A stretch of DNA of 64,000 nucleotides from Brachypodium distachyon (GCF_000005505.3 NC_016131.3:23706501-23770500); one strand, 5' to 3'; numbered from the stretch's first letter, positions 13,044 to 24,993 are shown. Translations and numbers: made by a program. Notes: generated by a model from the letters alone, not told the origin.

Positions 13044-13429
13044 TTTTTTGGCAAAATACCTACATTGACGGTTTTTAGGTTTTTTGTTGGAGCGAAGGCT
13101 CTTAAGAGCAACCCCAACGTTGGTCAAAACCTGGTGCTAAGAAGTCTTAGCACTGGGTCTAACCATTGCAGCAAGCTAAGCTAAGAAAAATCCTTTGGAC
13201 CTGACGCAACCACTTGCCACGGCTCCAAGACCATATAAAACTATAGTTGACTTTGGTGGGCCCCAACCAAAGCTGGCCAGCACCTAGCCAACGGTTTCCT
13301 TCGCCTGCTCCTTTCCTTCTTCCCGCTTTCAAACACCCATTGCTTCGTTGCTGCTTCAGCTGCTAGCCGTTGGCAAACTTTGAGATATATATACACACAA
13401 ACAGAGATCACAAACAACACAAAGAAAAA

Positions 13430-14798
13430 ATGGAGCCCAATCTCCCACCAAATTTCACAGCCATGTTAAGCTCTGCAATGACAAGTGCAGATCCAAAAAA
13501 TCAAAATAGCCTATACCAACAACACCTTCAAGCTGCTGCCAGGAACCTGCTTGCATACTCTCAATATCCCTCCAATCTGCATCCACACCATCCAAGCATA
13601 AATCCATTTGGTCAGCACCACCAGCCTCCTCCATACACCCTAAGAAACATGCAAGTTCCATACCAATCCAGTTCCAGGCCACCCACACCTACCTACGGAA
13701 GTCAAGCTGGGCATTCATCGTCGCCGATCGAGTCCAGCGGCTTCTTTGGAGCTTACGGAGTAGGCGTTTCAGCATCGCTGGTCGAATCCGGCACCTTCGT
13801 TGGGGCCTACGGAGCAGGCTTTTCATCGTCGCCGGTCGACTCCGCATCTCCAATGTCTGCAGCACAAAGGAATATGCATGAAGTTGAGCATGAAGAAAGC
13901 AAAGATAGCAGTCCAGATGAAGAAATAAGAAAGGGTCGCACTAATTGGACAAAAAAAGGAGAATGAGGGATTGATTAGCTCTTGGATTAAAAATTCGGTT
14001 GACTCAATTGAAGGCAATGGAAAAAGAGGAGATTATTATTGAAAGCAAGTAGCAGAGGAGTACAACAAGAATAGTCCTGCAAATGAAATAAGATCTGTTT
14101 CCCAATGCAAGGGCCATTGGAGCAAGACTACCCCTTTGGTTTCTCTCTTCCATGCATGCTACATCAAGACCAAAAATGTGTATGCTAGTGGTCAATCAAA
14201 GGAGGGACTAATGGAGAAAACACGTGCCATGTATTTAAATGCAGCAAAAGTGAAGAGACCCTTTGCTTTAGAGTATTGGTAGAGGGTAGTGAAGGAAGAG
14301 GCCAAATGGCGTAATCTTTACATGGAAGAGGATCTGGGAGGGAAGAGACACAAATTGGATGCAAGTGGTGCTTACACGTCATCCTCAGCGGCTGACAGTG
14401 AAGGAACAGACAGAGTCCGTGAACCACGTCCTCAAGGAACAAAAGCTGCAAAGGAGGCGAGAAAATTGAAAGGAAAAGTTAAAGCAAAAGCAAAAGACAT
14501 TTCAGATTTTGTGCCATTTCATATATCAGAAGAGAGCTCTGAGTTATTGCGTGAAGGGCATGGTTGTAAAGCAGCTGCACTAGAAAAATGGGCTGAAGCA
14601 ACAACGGCGAAGGCAGGGGCAGACAAAGAAATGGCTGAAGTAGAAAAAGAAATGGCTAAAGCAAGAAAAGAAAGAACAAAGGTTGATATATTCAACACAT
14701 ATATGGAGCTGCTGAAAGTTGACACTTCAGGATTCAACGATGCGCAAATGCAGCGACATGAAAAGATGGTTGAGAATTTGTGCAACAAGTTAGATTGA
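13430..14798 (+). pseudogene. Harbinger ORF1 (Myb/SANT-like DNA-binding protein)
   Basis: I take the start at MEPNLPPNF (13,430), after an A-rich leader; an upstream in-frame ATG at 13,370 is less likely. The N-terminal half is rich in Pro, Gln and Ser. The region from RTNWTK (about 13,935) onwards is a trihelix/SANT-like domain with SVSQCKGHWSK, and the C-terminus is a Lys/Glu-rich coiled coil. In active Harbinger elements this protein helps the transposase bind DNA and enter the nucleus. The copy is broken by a frameshift in an A run near 13,950-13,957, a TGA at 14,040 and a TAG at 14,280; both stops sit where related proteins have Trp. Confidence 0.8.
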
Positions 14799-15328
14799 TT
14801 TCCAAGGATAGATTCAGATTTAGCAATATTGTGTTATTTTAGCTCACTATGTAATCCTTCATCATGTAGCAACTAGTTGAGTTCTTACCTACTGATGTAA
14901 TCCTTCATCATGTATCTTCAATCCGTCAATGAATCGTTATGTCATCTTTCCTGTTATTTAAGAAAATAAATACTTGTTAGATATAATGGCAGCTGCTGAA
15001 CTTGTTGGATATAATGTTCAGAAATATTAAGCACAATTCAGTAAAGAAACTAGCCGTTGGAGTTTTGCAATAAGAAAAGAAACTAGCCGTTGAAAAAGAA
15101 CAATAAAAAAAGAAACTAGCTGTTGAAACTTGCATGTATATATGCACAACTCTTTCATTCAGAACTCTACTACTCTCTTCTCCTCCTTCATTCAGAACTC
15201 CACTCCTCTCTTCTCCTCCTTCATTCACAACTCTGCTCCTGTTTCATCCAGAAGTCCACTCCTCTCTTCTCCTCATTCAAGACCTATAGTCCTTTCATAC
15301 ATATTTGTACTTAGCTTTCACACAAAAA
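14799..15328. repeat. Spacer between Harbinger genes with two short tandem arrays
   Basis: About 15,045-15,126 holds three copies of a roughly 30-base unit beginning AGAAACTAGCCGTTG. About 15,150-15,275 holds three to four copies of a CT-rich unit of about 30 bases (CTCTCTTCTCCTCCTTCATTC). The rest is AT-rich and probably contains the 3' end of ORF1 and the promoter of the transposase gene, though no clear TATA signal decides this. Confidence 0.6.
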
Positions 15329-18300
15329 ATGTCTACACATTCAGATACTACACATACAGATTCTGAGTCTCAGAACTCAGAAGATAGCACCATTGCAGCA
15401 TATGTCGATGAGATTGTTTGGGACTTCATCAATGACCTAGTTGAGGCTGAGATAGAGGCTGAGATTTTAGCTCAGGCTGAGGCACAACAAAATGAAGCTG
15501 CAGCCCAATCTCAACGGCACATAGAAAGAAACCGTGAAGCTGGACACTTCCGCTTGATGGCTGACTACTTCGACGACAACCCAGTTTACACGGACAAGCA
15601 ATTCCGCCGAAGGTATCGTATTGTAACATCCCAAAATTTCAAACTTTTACATGTGCATTGCACCCATGAGCATCATGCCACAATTGCATATTTGAATTCA
15701 AATTTGAATCTCAAAAAGGCTTTAAAAGTTTTAATTTCAACTTGAACCTTAGGGTATACACCCATTTGAGTTTTGGATTTTCAAACCAATAGGTTTTATG
15801 TAAAAAAGGGGTTTAGTGCATATATAAGCTATCCCATAATTTTTGGATAATTATTTGAAGTTGAAAAAGTATTTTATTTAAATAGATATATGGCCCTAAA
15901 GGCATTTATAGGGCAAATGTATTTTTACATATTTTAGTTTGAAGAGAAACTACTTCCAAAAGTTGTATCATGGTAGAACATGATTTTACAAATTTTCTGG
16001 GACTTGTTTGGACCAATTTGGAATTCAAAATCAAAAGATATCAAAGGAATAAGAAAAACAGAAAAAGAAAAGGGTAAAAGAAAAAAAAAGGGGAGCAAAC
16101 GGACCGGCCCGGCCGAATTTGGCCGAACCGGCCCAACTCCCTCGCGCGCGCCGTAGCCCAGCCGGCCCAGCCGCTCGCCCGTGCCGCGTGAGCCACCGAC
16201 AGGTGGGCCCCAGCTGTTGGGGTCTTCTTCCCCGCAAGGAAGGCGGCCGGAAATCCCGTGCCGCGCGCCATCACCGGGATCCGCCCCTCCCGAGCTTCCC
16301 GAACCGAGCCGCTCGCGTCCTTTTAAAGCCAGCGCGCCCCTCTCCTCTTCCCCTCTGCTCGCCCTCGCTATCACGCCGCCAGGCCGCCGGAATCGCTCGC
16401 CGGAGAAGCTCCGCGCCCGCCGCCGTCCTGAGCTCGCTGCCACCTGCACGGTACGCCAAGCACGACCGGACCTCCCCCATCTTCTTTCTCTCCTCCTCGC
16501 GGTTCGTTTGACGCGCTTCTTCTCCATCTTTATGCCCTGCAGCGCCGCCCGCACCACCTCCCGAAGCTTCGCCGGAGCCGCACCCGCGCCGCCGCGTCTT
16601 CTTCGACCTAGGCGACGACCCGCGCCGCCCGAGCCCACACCGACCGCGCCCCCGTCTCCGCCGTGCCGCGCCGCGCCGTCCCTGGCCACCCCCGTGATGT
16701 CAGCTTCGCCGCAGGACCCCACACCGCCGCGCCTGTGCCCGCGCCGCGATCCCCTCCGTCTCCGGTGACTGCCGCCGCCGCGGTAAACCCTAGAACTCCC
16801 CTCGTCCGTCCGATCCGGATCCGAGGGCTAAAATTAGATCCCGTTTTAATTTTTAACCGAACCGGTACGCACCAATTAGATGCTGACACGTGGCACCTAG
16901 AATTATAAAGTGAAAATGTAATTTTTTAGTCCCCCGAAACTAATAAAAGGCACTTTTGCAGAAAAGCCCCTGCAACTTCAAATGATCATAACTTTAAATC
17001 TGTTTAGCCAAATTTAGTGATCCACACCTTTTTGGAATCCTTAGGAAGTTTAGAATCTTTTGGCACTGTCCAATTTCAAATTTGATTATTTGAATCACAT
17101 TCAAATTACAGATTAGGGTTTTATGCCATTTAAATCATAACTAATTATTTAGAAGTCCTTTTTGAATGAAACCAGTGCCCAAAATTTTTTTTTATTGTCC
17201 TCTGTCCAATGGTAGAGAGAAATAAATATTTTAAATTAATCTATTTGGCTGATGCCAATAAAACCTCATTTTAGGGTTTAAACCCTAGCCATTGCAATTT
17301 ATTTAAAAACCCTAATTGCATGTGCTTAATTATCAATGCCTTGGGTTAGTAGATCACCCAAATAAAATAAACCAAACTCGTGTCACATGTTTTGCATTGC
17401 ATCATGACATACATATTCTTTTGCTTGTATGGTGTGTTTATGTATGTGTATGTTTGTTGATTGTATAGTATTCTCGGAGAGCGAACCTTGCAATTGTGAC
17501 GAGTGTTTGAACTCCAACTACTATCAAGGCAAGTTCACTTTGATCATTTACCCATTATTTTATTATGCACTAGATTTTATTAGTTGCATTGTTAGGGTTA
17601 TTATTGTATTTATGCTAGCTATGATCTCTCCTAGTAGTATAGGATACCCTTGCCATTTCGTAACCACCAATTGCCATCGTAGTAGTAAATTGCTATGCTA
17701 TGATAATAAACGAGGGTGCTATTATTACAATGTGATACTATTGAATTACAAATATAGTTTTCCTAGTGTATGGCAAAACAAGTAATTCAATGAACCGTCC
17801 TGGGTGGGCTGCTTTGAGTTTTCGGATGTCGTGACGTTAGGTCCATTTCTATGGGTCCATCTGAGTCGAGTTCTTGTGGATTCAGGAATGGATCGTCCAT
17901 GGACGTCTCTCCTGTGGATTCGGGGAGCGCCTTCGTCACAATGTGGGATGCCACTTGGGATAACCAGAGACTGGACTAGTTTCCTATTTAGTAGCTTCCC
18001 GTACAACCACATGGTAATATGGGCTCTGCCTGGATAGAGTAAGAAATGTTTACCCAGATCCGAGGGATTGTACTGAGGTAGTTGTGTAGGTGAGAGTGCG
18101 GGTCCCTCAGGTGGTCTGGGTGAACATGTTCTGAAAATTCTTGAAGTCGATGCCGTTGCTACTCCACCCGGAGGACAGCAAGGGATTAACACGTCGAATT
18201 CTTGTGGGGAATGTGTACAACCTCAAAGTGTCAAACTAAGTACTTAGCCGTGTCCCCGGTTACGGACAATTATGAGCAACTAGATATTGGAGCTGTAAGA

Positions 18301-20000
18301 AAAGTCTTACTCATTCCAATTTCCTAATAAAATGAATGGTTTGAACTGGGTAGGAGCATTGATGTTTCTACTCAATGTGCCTAGGTTAATAGGAGCATGG
18401 GTGTTTCTACCCCGTGTCCAATAGAATTCAAAACTATTTGTCTAAAAATGATAAGATTTGAATAATAATGCTTTTATGCAAAATAGCCAAACTCCACTTA
18501 GCCAAACCATGCAAGTACTTGGTAGGTCCTTTATAACTCTAGTGAGCTTGCCAATACATTCAAATGGATTAACCACGTAGTGGCTGCAATTAACAATGCA
18601 GGTGGATCCGACGATGAGTGAGGTTCGTCGTTTTGTCATGGGTCATGTGCTTACATTCCAAAATGCTCTCACCTTGGAATAGTGTGGCCCTTATGTTCTA
18701 CCCTTTTCCGCTGCAGTATTTTGAAACATTGTTTTATGATGTGAAACAGTATTTGTTTTATGCTGGCCCAGAGGTCATGCGAGGTTGTAAGTACTATTAA
18801 ATTCTGGATGATGCGATGTAATAAAGTATTTTGACCTTTGCTTCTGTATATTTCATCATGAAACTGTGTGTGCTAGTGAGTCGATCCAGGGACTAGCACC
18901 GTAAGCACAGAGATCAAACCCTAGTAAAGGGGAGGATCGCTTCACGTATGAGGAAGCATGTATTTCTTCGCATTTTACAAACACTTAGTGAGTGGTCCCC
19001 TTATTTTTGCCAAAGGTTTGATGCCTTTGGCAAGCCTGGGCATTCGCCACACCAAAAATGCACTGCAGCCATGCGCCTGCTAGCCTATGGCTGCCCTGCT
19101 GATAGTCTAGATGAAAATCTGAGAATTGCTGCAAGCACAGCCATTGAAGTCTTGACCAAGTTTGCGAGAGGTGTGAGGAAGAATTTTGGTGAAGAATATC
19201 TAAAAAGGCCCACTAGTGAAGACACCAGACACTTACTTCATGTTGGCGAGAATTGAGGTTTCCCTGGCATGTTAGGAAGTATAGATTGTATGCATTGAGA
19301 GTGGGAAAGGTGCCCAACTGCTTGGAAGGGACAATTTACTCGTGGTGATATTGGAGCATCCACCATTATGCTAGAAGCTGTTGCCTCACATGATCTTTGG
19401 ATTTGGCATGCATATTTTGGTGTGGCAGGGTCTAACAATGACATAAATGTGTTAAATTAGTCAACTTTGTTCACACAATTACTGCAAGGGAGAGCTCCTG
19501 AAGTAGAGTTTACGGTCAATGCAAATGTGTACAAGAAGGGCTACTATCTTGCAGATGGTATTTATCCAGAGTGGGCTACATTAATGAAAACAATCCCCCT
19601 GCCGCAGTGTGAGAAAGATAAGAGATTTGCACAACATCAAGAATCAGTAAGAAAAGATGTGGAAAGAGCATTTGGAGTTTTGTAGCGAAGATTTGTCATT
19701 ATACGTAACCCAGCACGATTGTGGGATAGAAGTGCACTAGCAGATATCATGTATGCATGTGTGATATTGCACAACATGATAGTTGAGGATGAGAGAGATG
19801 ACTATCAAGTTCAGTATGACTTGGATTACGATGAGGGCATCGACCCAGTGCCATTAACAGGATACGGTCATGGTCCAATTCAAGAATTTGCTAGGGTACT
19901 TCAAACAGACACTGAAATACGTGATCGGACGATGCATCGTCGACTAAAAGATGACTTGGTGGAGCACATATGGCAAAAGTTTGGAGCCGATGATGCCTAG
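15329..20000 (+). pseudogene. Harbinger DDE transposase, split by a solo LTR
   Basis: The start is MSTHSDTTHTDSES at 15,329. The first 97 codons run to 15,621; the frame resumes at 18,945 after the LTR and ends at 20,000. Family motifs follow in order: FRMRKHVFLRI (helix-turn-helix region), GSIDCMH with the first catalytic Asp, LWIWHAYFGVAGSNNDINVL with the second, YYLADGIYPEW, and the Glu in KDVERAFGVL. The enzyme would cut and join transposon ends at TAA/TTA targets. Besides the LTR there are four in-frame stops in the second part, near 19,253, 19,297, 19,457 and 19,683, each one transition away from the expected codon. Length without the LTR is about 450 residues, normal for the family. 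Confidence 0.9.
15622..18944 (+). mobile_element. Solo LTR, Tekay/RIRE8-like, complete with target duplication
   Basis: The 3,323-bp LTR begins TGTAACATCCC and ends GATCGCTTCA. It is flanked by the perfect 5-bp repeat CGTAT (15,617-15,621 and 18,945-18,949). No internal retrotransposon sequence is present, so this is the product of recombination between the two LTRs of one inserted element. A TATA-like TTTTAAAG lies near 16,320 in the GC-rich part, followed by the likely transcription start region. Length fits the 2.3-3.0 kb LTRs known for RIRE3/RIRE8-type elements. It is the best reference in this window for the LTR fragments elsewhere. Confidence 0.95.
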
Positions 20001-20838
20001 AATTTTTGTTTTATTAGTGAAAATTGTTGTACGGTATTAATTTCTCATGAAATCTGAAGTATCCTTTATTAACCCATAATGTTTTCATTTGGCATGAAAT
20101 CCAACATTGTGTTAACATGTTCAGGCTCAAAGACTATTACATGTTCATGCTCGTACATGTTTATAACCAACGATTTCATGGCATAGAAAATAAATCACCA
20201 TCCAACAACATCTAGATGCAACAAATTAAGGAGTTCAATTGTATAACTGCAGTACCTCGCCGCATGTCCGGCCGCCGCGCGCCTTGCCTCATCCTCGTCC
20301 GGCCACCACACGCCTTGCCTCGTCCTCGTTCGGCCCGTGAGTCCGTCTAGTGAGCACCTCGCCGCATGTCCGGCCGCCGCGCGCCTTGCCTCCTCCTCGT
20401 CCGGCGGCTAAGTCCGTCCAGTGAGCACCTCGCCGCGCGCCTTGCCTCCTCTTCGTCCGTGCGCACGACTGCAGCCGCCTACCGGAGCATCTCCTCCCCA
20501 TCCCCCATCTCCATCGGCCGTCGGGAGCATCAAATCGAGCTGGCCCGGCAAGCCGCCCACGAATTTGTTGAAGGGGAGATCGGATCTGGCATTTTGGAAG
20601 AGATTCGGGGCTGTGGATTTGGTTGATTCGGAGGCTGAGGAAGAAAGGATTGAGGCAGATTGGAGATTTCGTGGGAGAGGAAGGAGCCGGAGACAGAGGA
20701 GGTTGGGAGAACTACATTGTTTTATTCTGACAGGTGGGTCCACAAGAGGAGTCCAGCAGAAGCGCACGTTGGACAGTTTTTCCTTCCTAACACGCGTGGC
20801 CCCAAATTTTTCTGACTATCCTCGCATTGCTCTTGCTC
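20001..20838. repeat. 3' region of Harbinger element with GC-rich tandem repeat
   Basis: About 20,253-20,470 contains two and a half copies of a GC-rich unit beginning ACCTCGCCGCATGTCCGG and including CGCGCGCCTTGCCTC, with an internal duplication. Frames open through it because of base composition. The remainder up to the right terminus has no recognisable gene. Confidence 0.6.
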
Positions 20839-20841
20839 TAA

Positions 20842-22160
20842 GACAGCCGTAAGGAACAGCCGGGACAAGACCGGACGGGTAGCCCTGCAGGCAGGGCTGC
20901 AGCCCATGTCATCATGATCTACTGAAAAATCGGGCACGCAGATGACGGGAGAGCAAAGACCAAGTCACCTTCGTGTGCCACCTCAACCATTGGGTTAAGC
21001 TGGGCGGCCTGCACAGAGTCTCGCACCAGAACCGAGGACAAGCGAGGCGAAGAGAAAAGGAACTTGAATCTCTCCGACGAGGAAAAACTTCGACGGCGCC
21101 GGAGAAGAAGAAGAAGGAACGCCTCTGTCAGCCGGGTTATCATATCCCAGGCAAGCCTCATAAGAGATTTTCTCAGCAAAAGCCAAACGCCTGCGCCTGG
21201 AACGAGGAAGCCGCTGAGAATTTCTGTGCTTGAGGGTGGATCCAACACCAAACTTGAAAGGCGACAGAAACTCGATGCTTGTTCGACTGCACGATCTGCC
21301 ACTCCTCCTCTTGCTCACGAGACCAGGAAGAAAACTCCTGCCTCCAGTTAGGTCCACCATAGCCCCAGAGGTGGAAGAAGCACTTAAAATTCTTGCAAGA
21401 GAACGATCGGAGACGAAGGACTTCGAGACCCACAAGCTTGCTGCAGACAGAAAACCTGAACACTCTGTCCCGCAGGTGAAGAACTTACAGAAGGTCTGCG
21501 CGGCCACCAATTGCAGCCTCAACGGCCTGAGCAACGGAGAGGTGAGACAAGCGGAAGTCAGCACGCCCAAAAGAAACCACCATAATGAAGTTGTTCTTCT
21601 GACTGAGCGGGTGAACAGGCTGATGAAGCTTGGCAAAGATCTCCTTAGCAAAACGATGGCCAGAGCGATAGTCCAGAAGCGGGGGCTCCTCGTGTAGCGT
21701 GGGGGCGGTGCAAGGAGCCAGCGGAAGAGAAGCCGGAGCCGCAGGGAGCTCCGCAGGAACAAAATGCGGCCAAGCCTTCAGGAAGTACGCAAGAAGCAGA
21801 ACGGTGCATGCCCTGGAGCGATGACGGGCCGCATCTTCCTGGCAGATGCAGCGGAAGGCGTCTAGATGTTCGTAGCCCGCCTCCAGCAAATCCTCGAAAA
21901 GCACCGAAAAAGAATCGTACTCTGGGGACGGGGAAGGAGGAATCGCCGAGGAGGGAGTGAGTTGATCAAAATACGCTTGAAGCCTGCGAGCGGCGAGAGA
22001 CCAATCCTCCGCCGTCCGCACAGGAGGAGAAACAGGGGAAGCCGGAGAGTTGGCTAGGTGGGGAATGGGGAAATTGCCGCGGCGGGGGAAGGAGATCGGC
22101 GCCGGAGAAGGAGAGGGAGCGGTAGTGGCCATGGCGTCCGCCTCCAGAAGGGAGTCGACC
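20842..22160 (-). pseudogene. LINE ORF1, N-terminal half
   Basis: On minus, translation can start at ATG 22,132 with MATTAPSPSPAPIS, a Pro/Ser-rich leader. This is followed by FGRADFRLSHLSVAQAVEAA and, after a frameshift near 21,485, FRFSVCSKLVG and FFHLWGYGGPNWRQEF. These words are typical of the N-terminal domain of grass L1 ORF1 proteins. A second frameshift follows near 21,240. Orientation and content match the C-terminal half at 9,944-12,383, so both are probably one element separated by later insertions. The 5' end of the LINE lies close to 22,160, next to the 3' flank of the RING-like gene. Confidence 0.65.
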
Positions 22161-23325
22161 GTTAGTTCTGTCCGTTCTTGTATTCATGATTTTCGTTTTC
22201 ATTTGACTGAAACTCGACCAACATTCTACAAGTTGGAACTTGGTGTGAACTCGAGTGAAATTGGAAATGTCTGACATAAATGTAAATATTACAGAGAAAT
22301 CAAATTACAGAAATATGAGTAAACTTCCAGCGTATAGTGAACCGTGGTAAGATTAGGCTTGTAAAAAAGCCACATGAAGTGGCACGGCAAACTAAAAATG
22401 GGCAAGGACAGTTTAGAAGAAACTTTAGTAGGCTAGCTTAATGACAGGCTAATACAACATGCTTCATAAGTACAAACTTCACTAAGAACATATGTCTGGT
22501 GTCTTACCGTAGCTGAGACACATAATGTTCACAGAACTCACCAGTTAATCTGACAACTCAACTCAAGAGGCTGGAAATTCACATAATGTAGGTAGTTCGG
22601 TCTAGCAAACTAACAGTGGGCAAGGATCTTAGGATGACTGCTTTTCAAACTTTTAAATCCAGGTTTCCCGCAAACAAAACACAATAAGCTTAATCCACAA
22701 AGCGAACTACAGAACTGTAGAATCAGCAAGCCATGTGACATATAATGTCCAGAGGACTCAGCACTAAATCTGTGACAGCTAAACAACAATAGATGGTTCT
22801 AAAAAAATGAATACTTCATTTCCTTTCACTTCAGAAACGAGATCTCAGTATCCAGATAATTAGAGCATCAGAAACAAACCAAAGATGATTGAATCAAACA
22901 CTGATGTAAAGTTCAGAGGCATCCACAGAGAGTAAGTAGCTTATTAATTGCTAGCATTACTTGACAGATAACTTAAGCGTCAGAAACAACCAAAAGATTA
23001 ATGAATAAACTCTGTTGTAAAAGTACAATGGAATTTACAGCCAGTATGATATGATCTATTCTCTGTACCAAATCAGTCATAAGCAGAATAACAACTGACA
23101 AGAGTCAATGAATCACTGATCTATCTATACACTTCACAGAGCAGCATTCGCCAAAGCAGAGGTGGATCATCGAAGTGACAGTATCCAGCAAAACGTATGA
23201 ATTAGTACCAGCGTCATGCTAAAACCCCAACCAGAATTGGAACGGACAGCCAGTCATGCATGTGCGAACTCTTCTTCGCAGCGTGGATGGTCGACGATGG
23301 AATGACGACAGAGTGGACGGATGAG

Positions 23326-24798
23326 CTAGCGGCGACACGGGCAGATCAGGCATGCGGTGCTGCCGTTGTTGAAGCAAGTTTCGCAGACGCAGAGATGCTC
23401 CTGCACATTGGGGTAGTAGGTCGTAAAAGGCGCCGCCCTGTTGTCGCACTCCCAGCACCTGACGATCAAGGTTGTCCAGTCGAAGTTGGGATTGTTTGCC
23501 GCAGAGCAGAACAGGCACGCGGTGCTGCCGTTGTTGAAGCAAGTTTCGCAGACGCAGCGATGCTCCTGCACATTGGGGCAGTAGGTCGTCCAAGGCGCCA
23601 CCCTGTTGTCGCACTCCCAACACCTGACAATCAGGGTTCTCCAGTCGAAGTTGGGGTCGTTTGCCGCAGCCCCCACTGCTGCTGTGGGCTGAACGTCAGG
23701 GACCGGTGGCGCCTGAGAAGAAGCCTGGCCAGCTTGGGGGAGCATCTGCAGAAGTGCGGCCGACGAAGATGACTGGCCGTGAGGCTGGAGAGCGGCCTCG
23801 AATTGCGGAACGGCGGACTTCTCCTGCGCCGGCGAAGATGACTGGCGGCATTGCGGGCACGCGGTGCTGCCGGCCTTGAAGCAATCCTCGCAGACGCAGT
23901 GGTGCATGGTCCTCGGATCGGGCAGCTGACGCATCGGCATGGTCTTGCAAGCCAGGCACATGAGGGGCGCGTCGACGTCGATTGGGGGCTCACGGTTGAG
24001 CAGGTTCAATGTTGTCGGCGCCGCCGAAGAAGGCTGAACGAGAAACAAGATGACAGTTGGTGTTAAAACAACTCATCGCAGGCATTGCTGGTGCATATGT
24101 TACAACACATTTACCCCGCGTGTGTTGCTCTGCTGCGGTGGGTGCGGCGGAGGCTGCCCATGGCCGAAGCCAAAATTCCCCCGAAGCCTCTGGCGCTTCA
24201 GGTTCCCCGCAGCCACAGTGGCGTCATGTCCTCGCCGGATGCGAGCCCAATGCTCGTCTCTATCTGCATTGCGTCCTTGCTGGGTCTGGCACCCACCAAG
24301 AAACAAGATGCCAGGAAGGAAAGAAACGAACTCATATGGATGCCAGGAAACGAACACATCAACTGCCAAGAAACGAACACATAGCAGGTGCCAAGAAACT
24401 TACTCCGAGCGTGTCGCCGTGCTCATGACCCGTCTGGCCGTGGCCGGGGATGGCTTTCGTCACCGACTGCTGCACGTTGTAGTTCATGCTACTGCTAGCA
24501 GCCGCGGCGGCCAGGCGCGGGAACGAAGCCATCGACGGACGGGCTGCGCGAGAAACCAAACAAATTGTGAGCCGTTCCGCGGCGCGGACGAGCAGACAAG
24601 GTAGAGATTGGGATCTCCGGAAGAAACGAACACATCAAATCCAACAACGAACTGGAACTCACCTCCGCCAGGCAGGGAGGAGTTGACGGAGGAGTCCGAG
24701 TCTCCCGCAGTCGCAGTCGTCGTCGCCGCCGTGCTCGCTATAGGCTGCTGTGACTTCCCAGCTTTGTCTTCCGCGGCCTTATTCTCCTCTCCTGCCAT
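23326..24798 (-). CDS. Cysteine-rich RING-like protein, four exons
   Basis: Exons on minus: 24,798-24,663, 24,543-24,404, 24,285-24,115 and 24,033-23,326. All introns are GT/AG and phases agree, giving 384 residues from MAGEENKAAEDKAGK. Residues 1-150 are low-complexity and polar. Three modules follow at about 175-211, 287-325 and 342-380 with the pattern C-x2-C-x16/18-C-x-C-x2-C-x7-C-x2-C, each with a His one or two residues before the third Cys. This resembles a RING-type or other treble zinc site, so zinc binding and perhaps a ubiquitin-ligase role are inference. I do not recognise the family. A TATA box lies 190 bp upstream of the start. The frame is fully open, and a paralogue shares every splice site. 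Confidence 0.75.
23347..23676. repeat. Two 165-bp tandem units encoding the last two Cys modules
   Basis: The units 23,347-23,511 and 23,512-23,676 are direct repeats of 55 codons. They encode nearly identical zinc-type modules, differing for example in NRVAPWTTYC versus NRAAPFTTYY. The paralogue at 32,046 has only one such unit, so this is a local expansion in copy 1 or a loss in copy 2. Confidence 0.9.
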
Positions 24799-24984
24799 CT
24801 CTCTTGTGCAAACACCTCGCCCACGCGAGCCGATGAAGAACCGAGCGTTTGGTCGAACACCTTGGCGACGCTCGCGACCGGATAAGCAGGAGTGGGGAGA
24901 GGAAGGTAGGGAGGGTGCGGAAGGAAGAAGCTCCGGGAAGGAACACAATGGGAAGGGGAGGAGCGGTGCGTCGAGGAAGACGAT

Positions 24985-24993
24985 CATATATAG
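24985..24993 (-). promoter_or_regulatory. TATA box of RING-like gene copy 1
   Basis: CTATATATG on minus lies about 190 bp upstream of the start codon. The same motif at the same distance is kept in the paralogous promoter, which supports its use. Confidence 0.65.

Larger units (their letters stand above)
13106..20838 (+). mobile_element. PIF/Harbinger DNA transposon, decayed
   Basis: It carries the two-gene set of the superfamily in one orientation: a Myb/SANT-like ORF1 protein (13,430-14,798) and a DDE transposase (15,329-20,000). The ends are GAGCAACCCCAACG on the left and, in reverse complement, GAGCAAGAGCAATG on the right, so only the first six bases match well. Both ends are flanked by TAA (13,103-13,105 and 20,839-20,841), the 3-bp TAA/TTA target duplication expected for Harbinger elements. 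The element contains a solo LTR of 3,323 bp and lies between two segments of LINE ORF1. Both genes carry stop codons, so it cannot supply its own transposase. Confidence 0.8.

Noticed and set aside
12434..13068. Pro/Arg- and Gly-rich frames on both strands
   Set aside because: They come from the GC-rich core of a MITE-like element, overlap each other on both strands, and have no domain.
16031..16908. Frames of 60-262 codons in the solo LTR, and similar ones at 5,081-5,897, 34,643-35,452 and 51,599-52,436
   Set aside because: They recur in every GC-rich LTR promoter region, differ in frame between copies, and are not known LTR proteins.
18438..18800. Short frames near the end of the solo LTR as a possible extra transposase exon
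   Set aside because: The precise CGTAT flanks and the uninterrupted transposase frame across them show this DNA belongs to the LTR.
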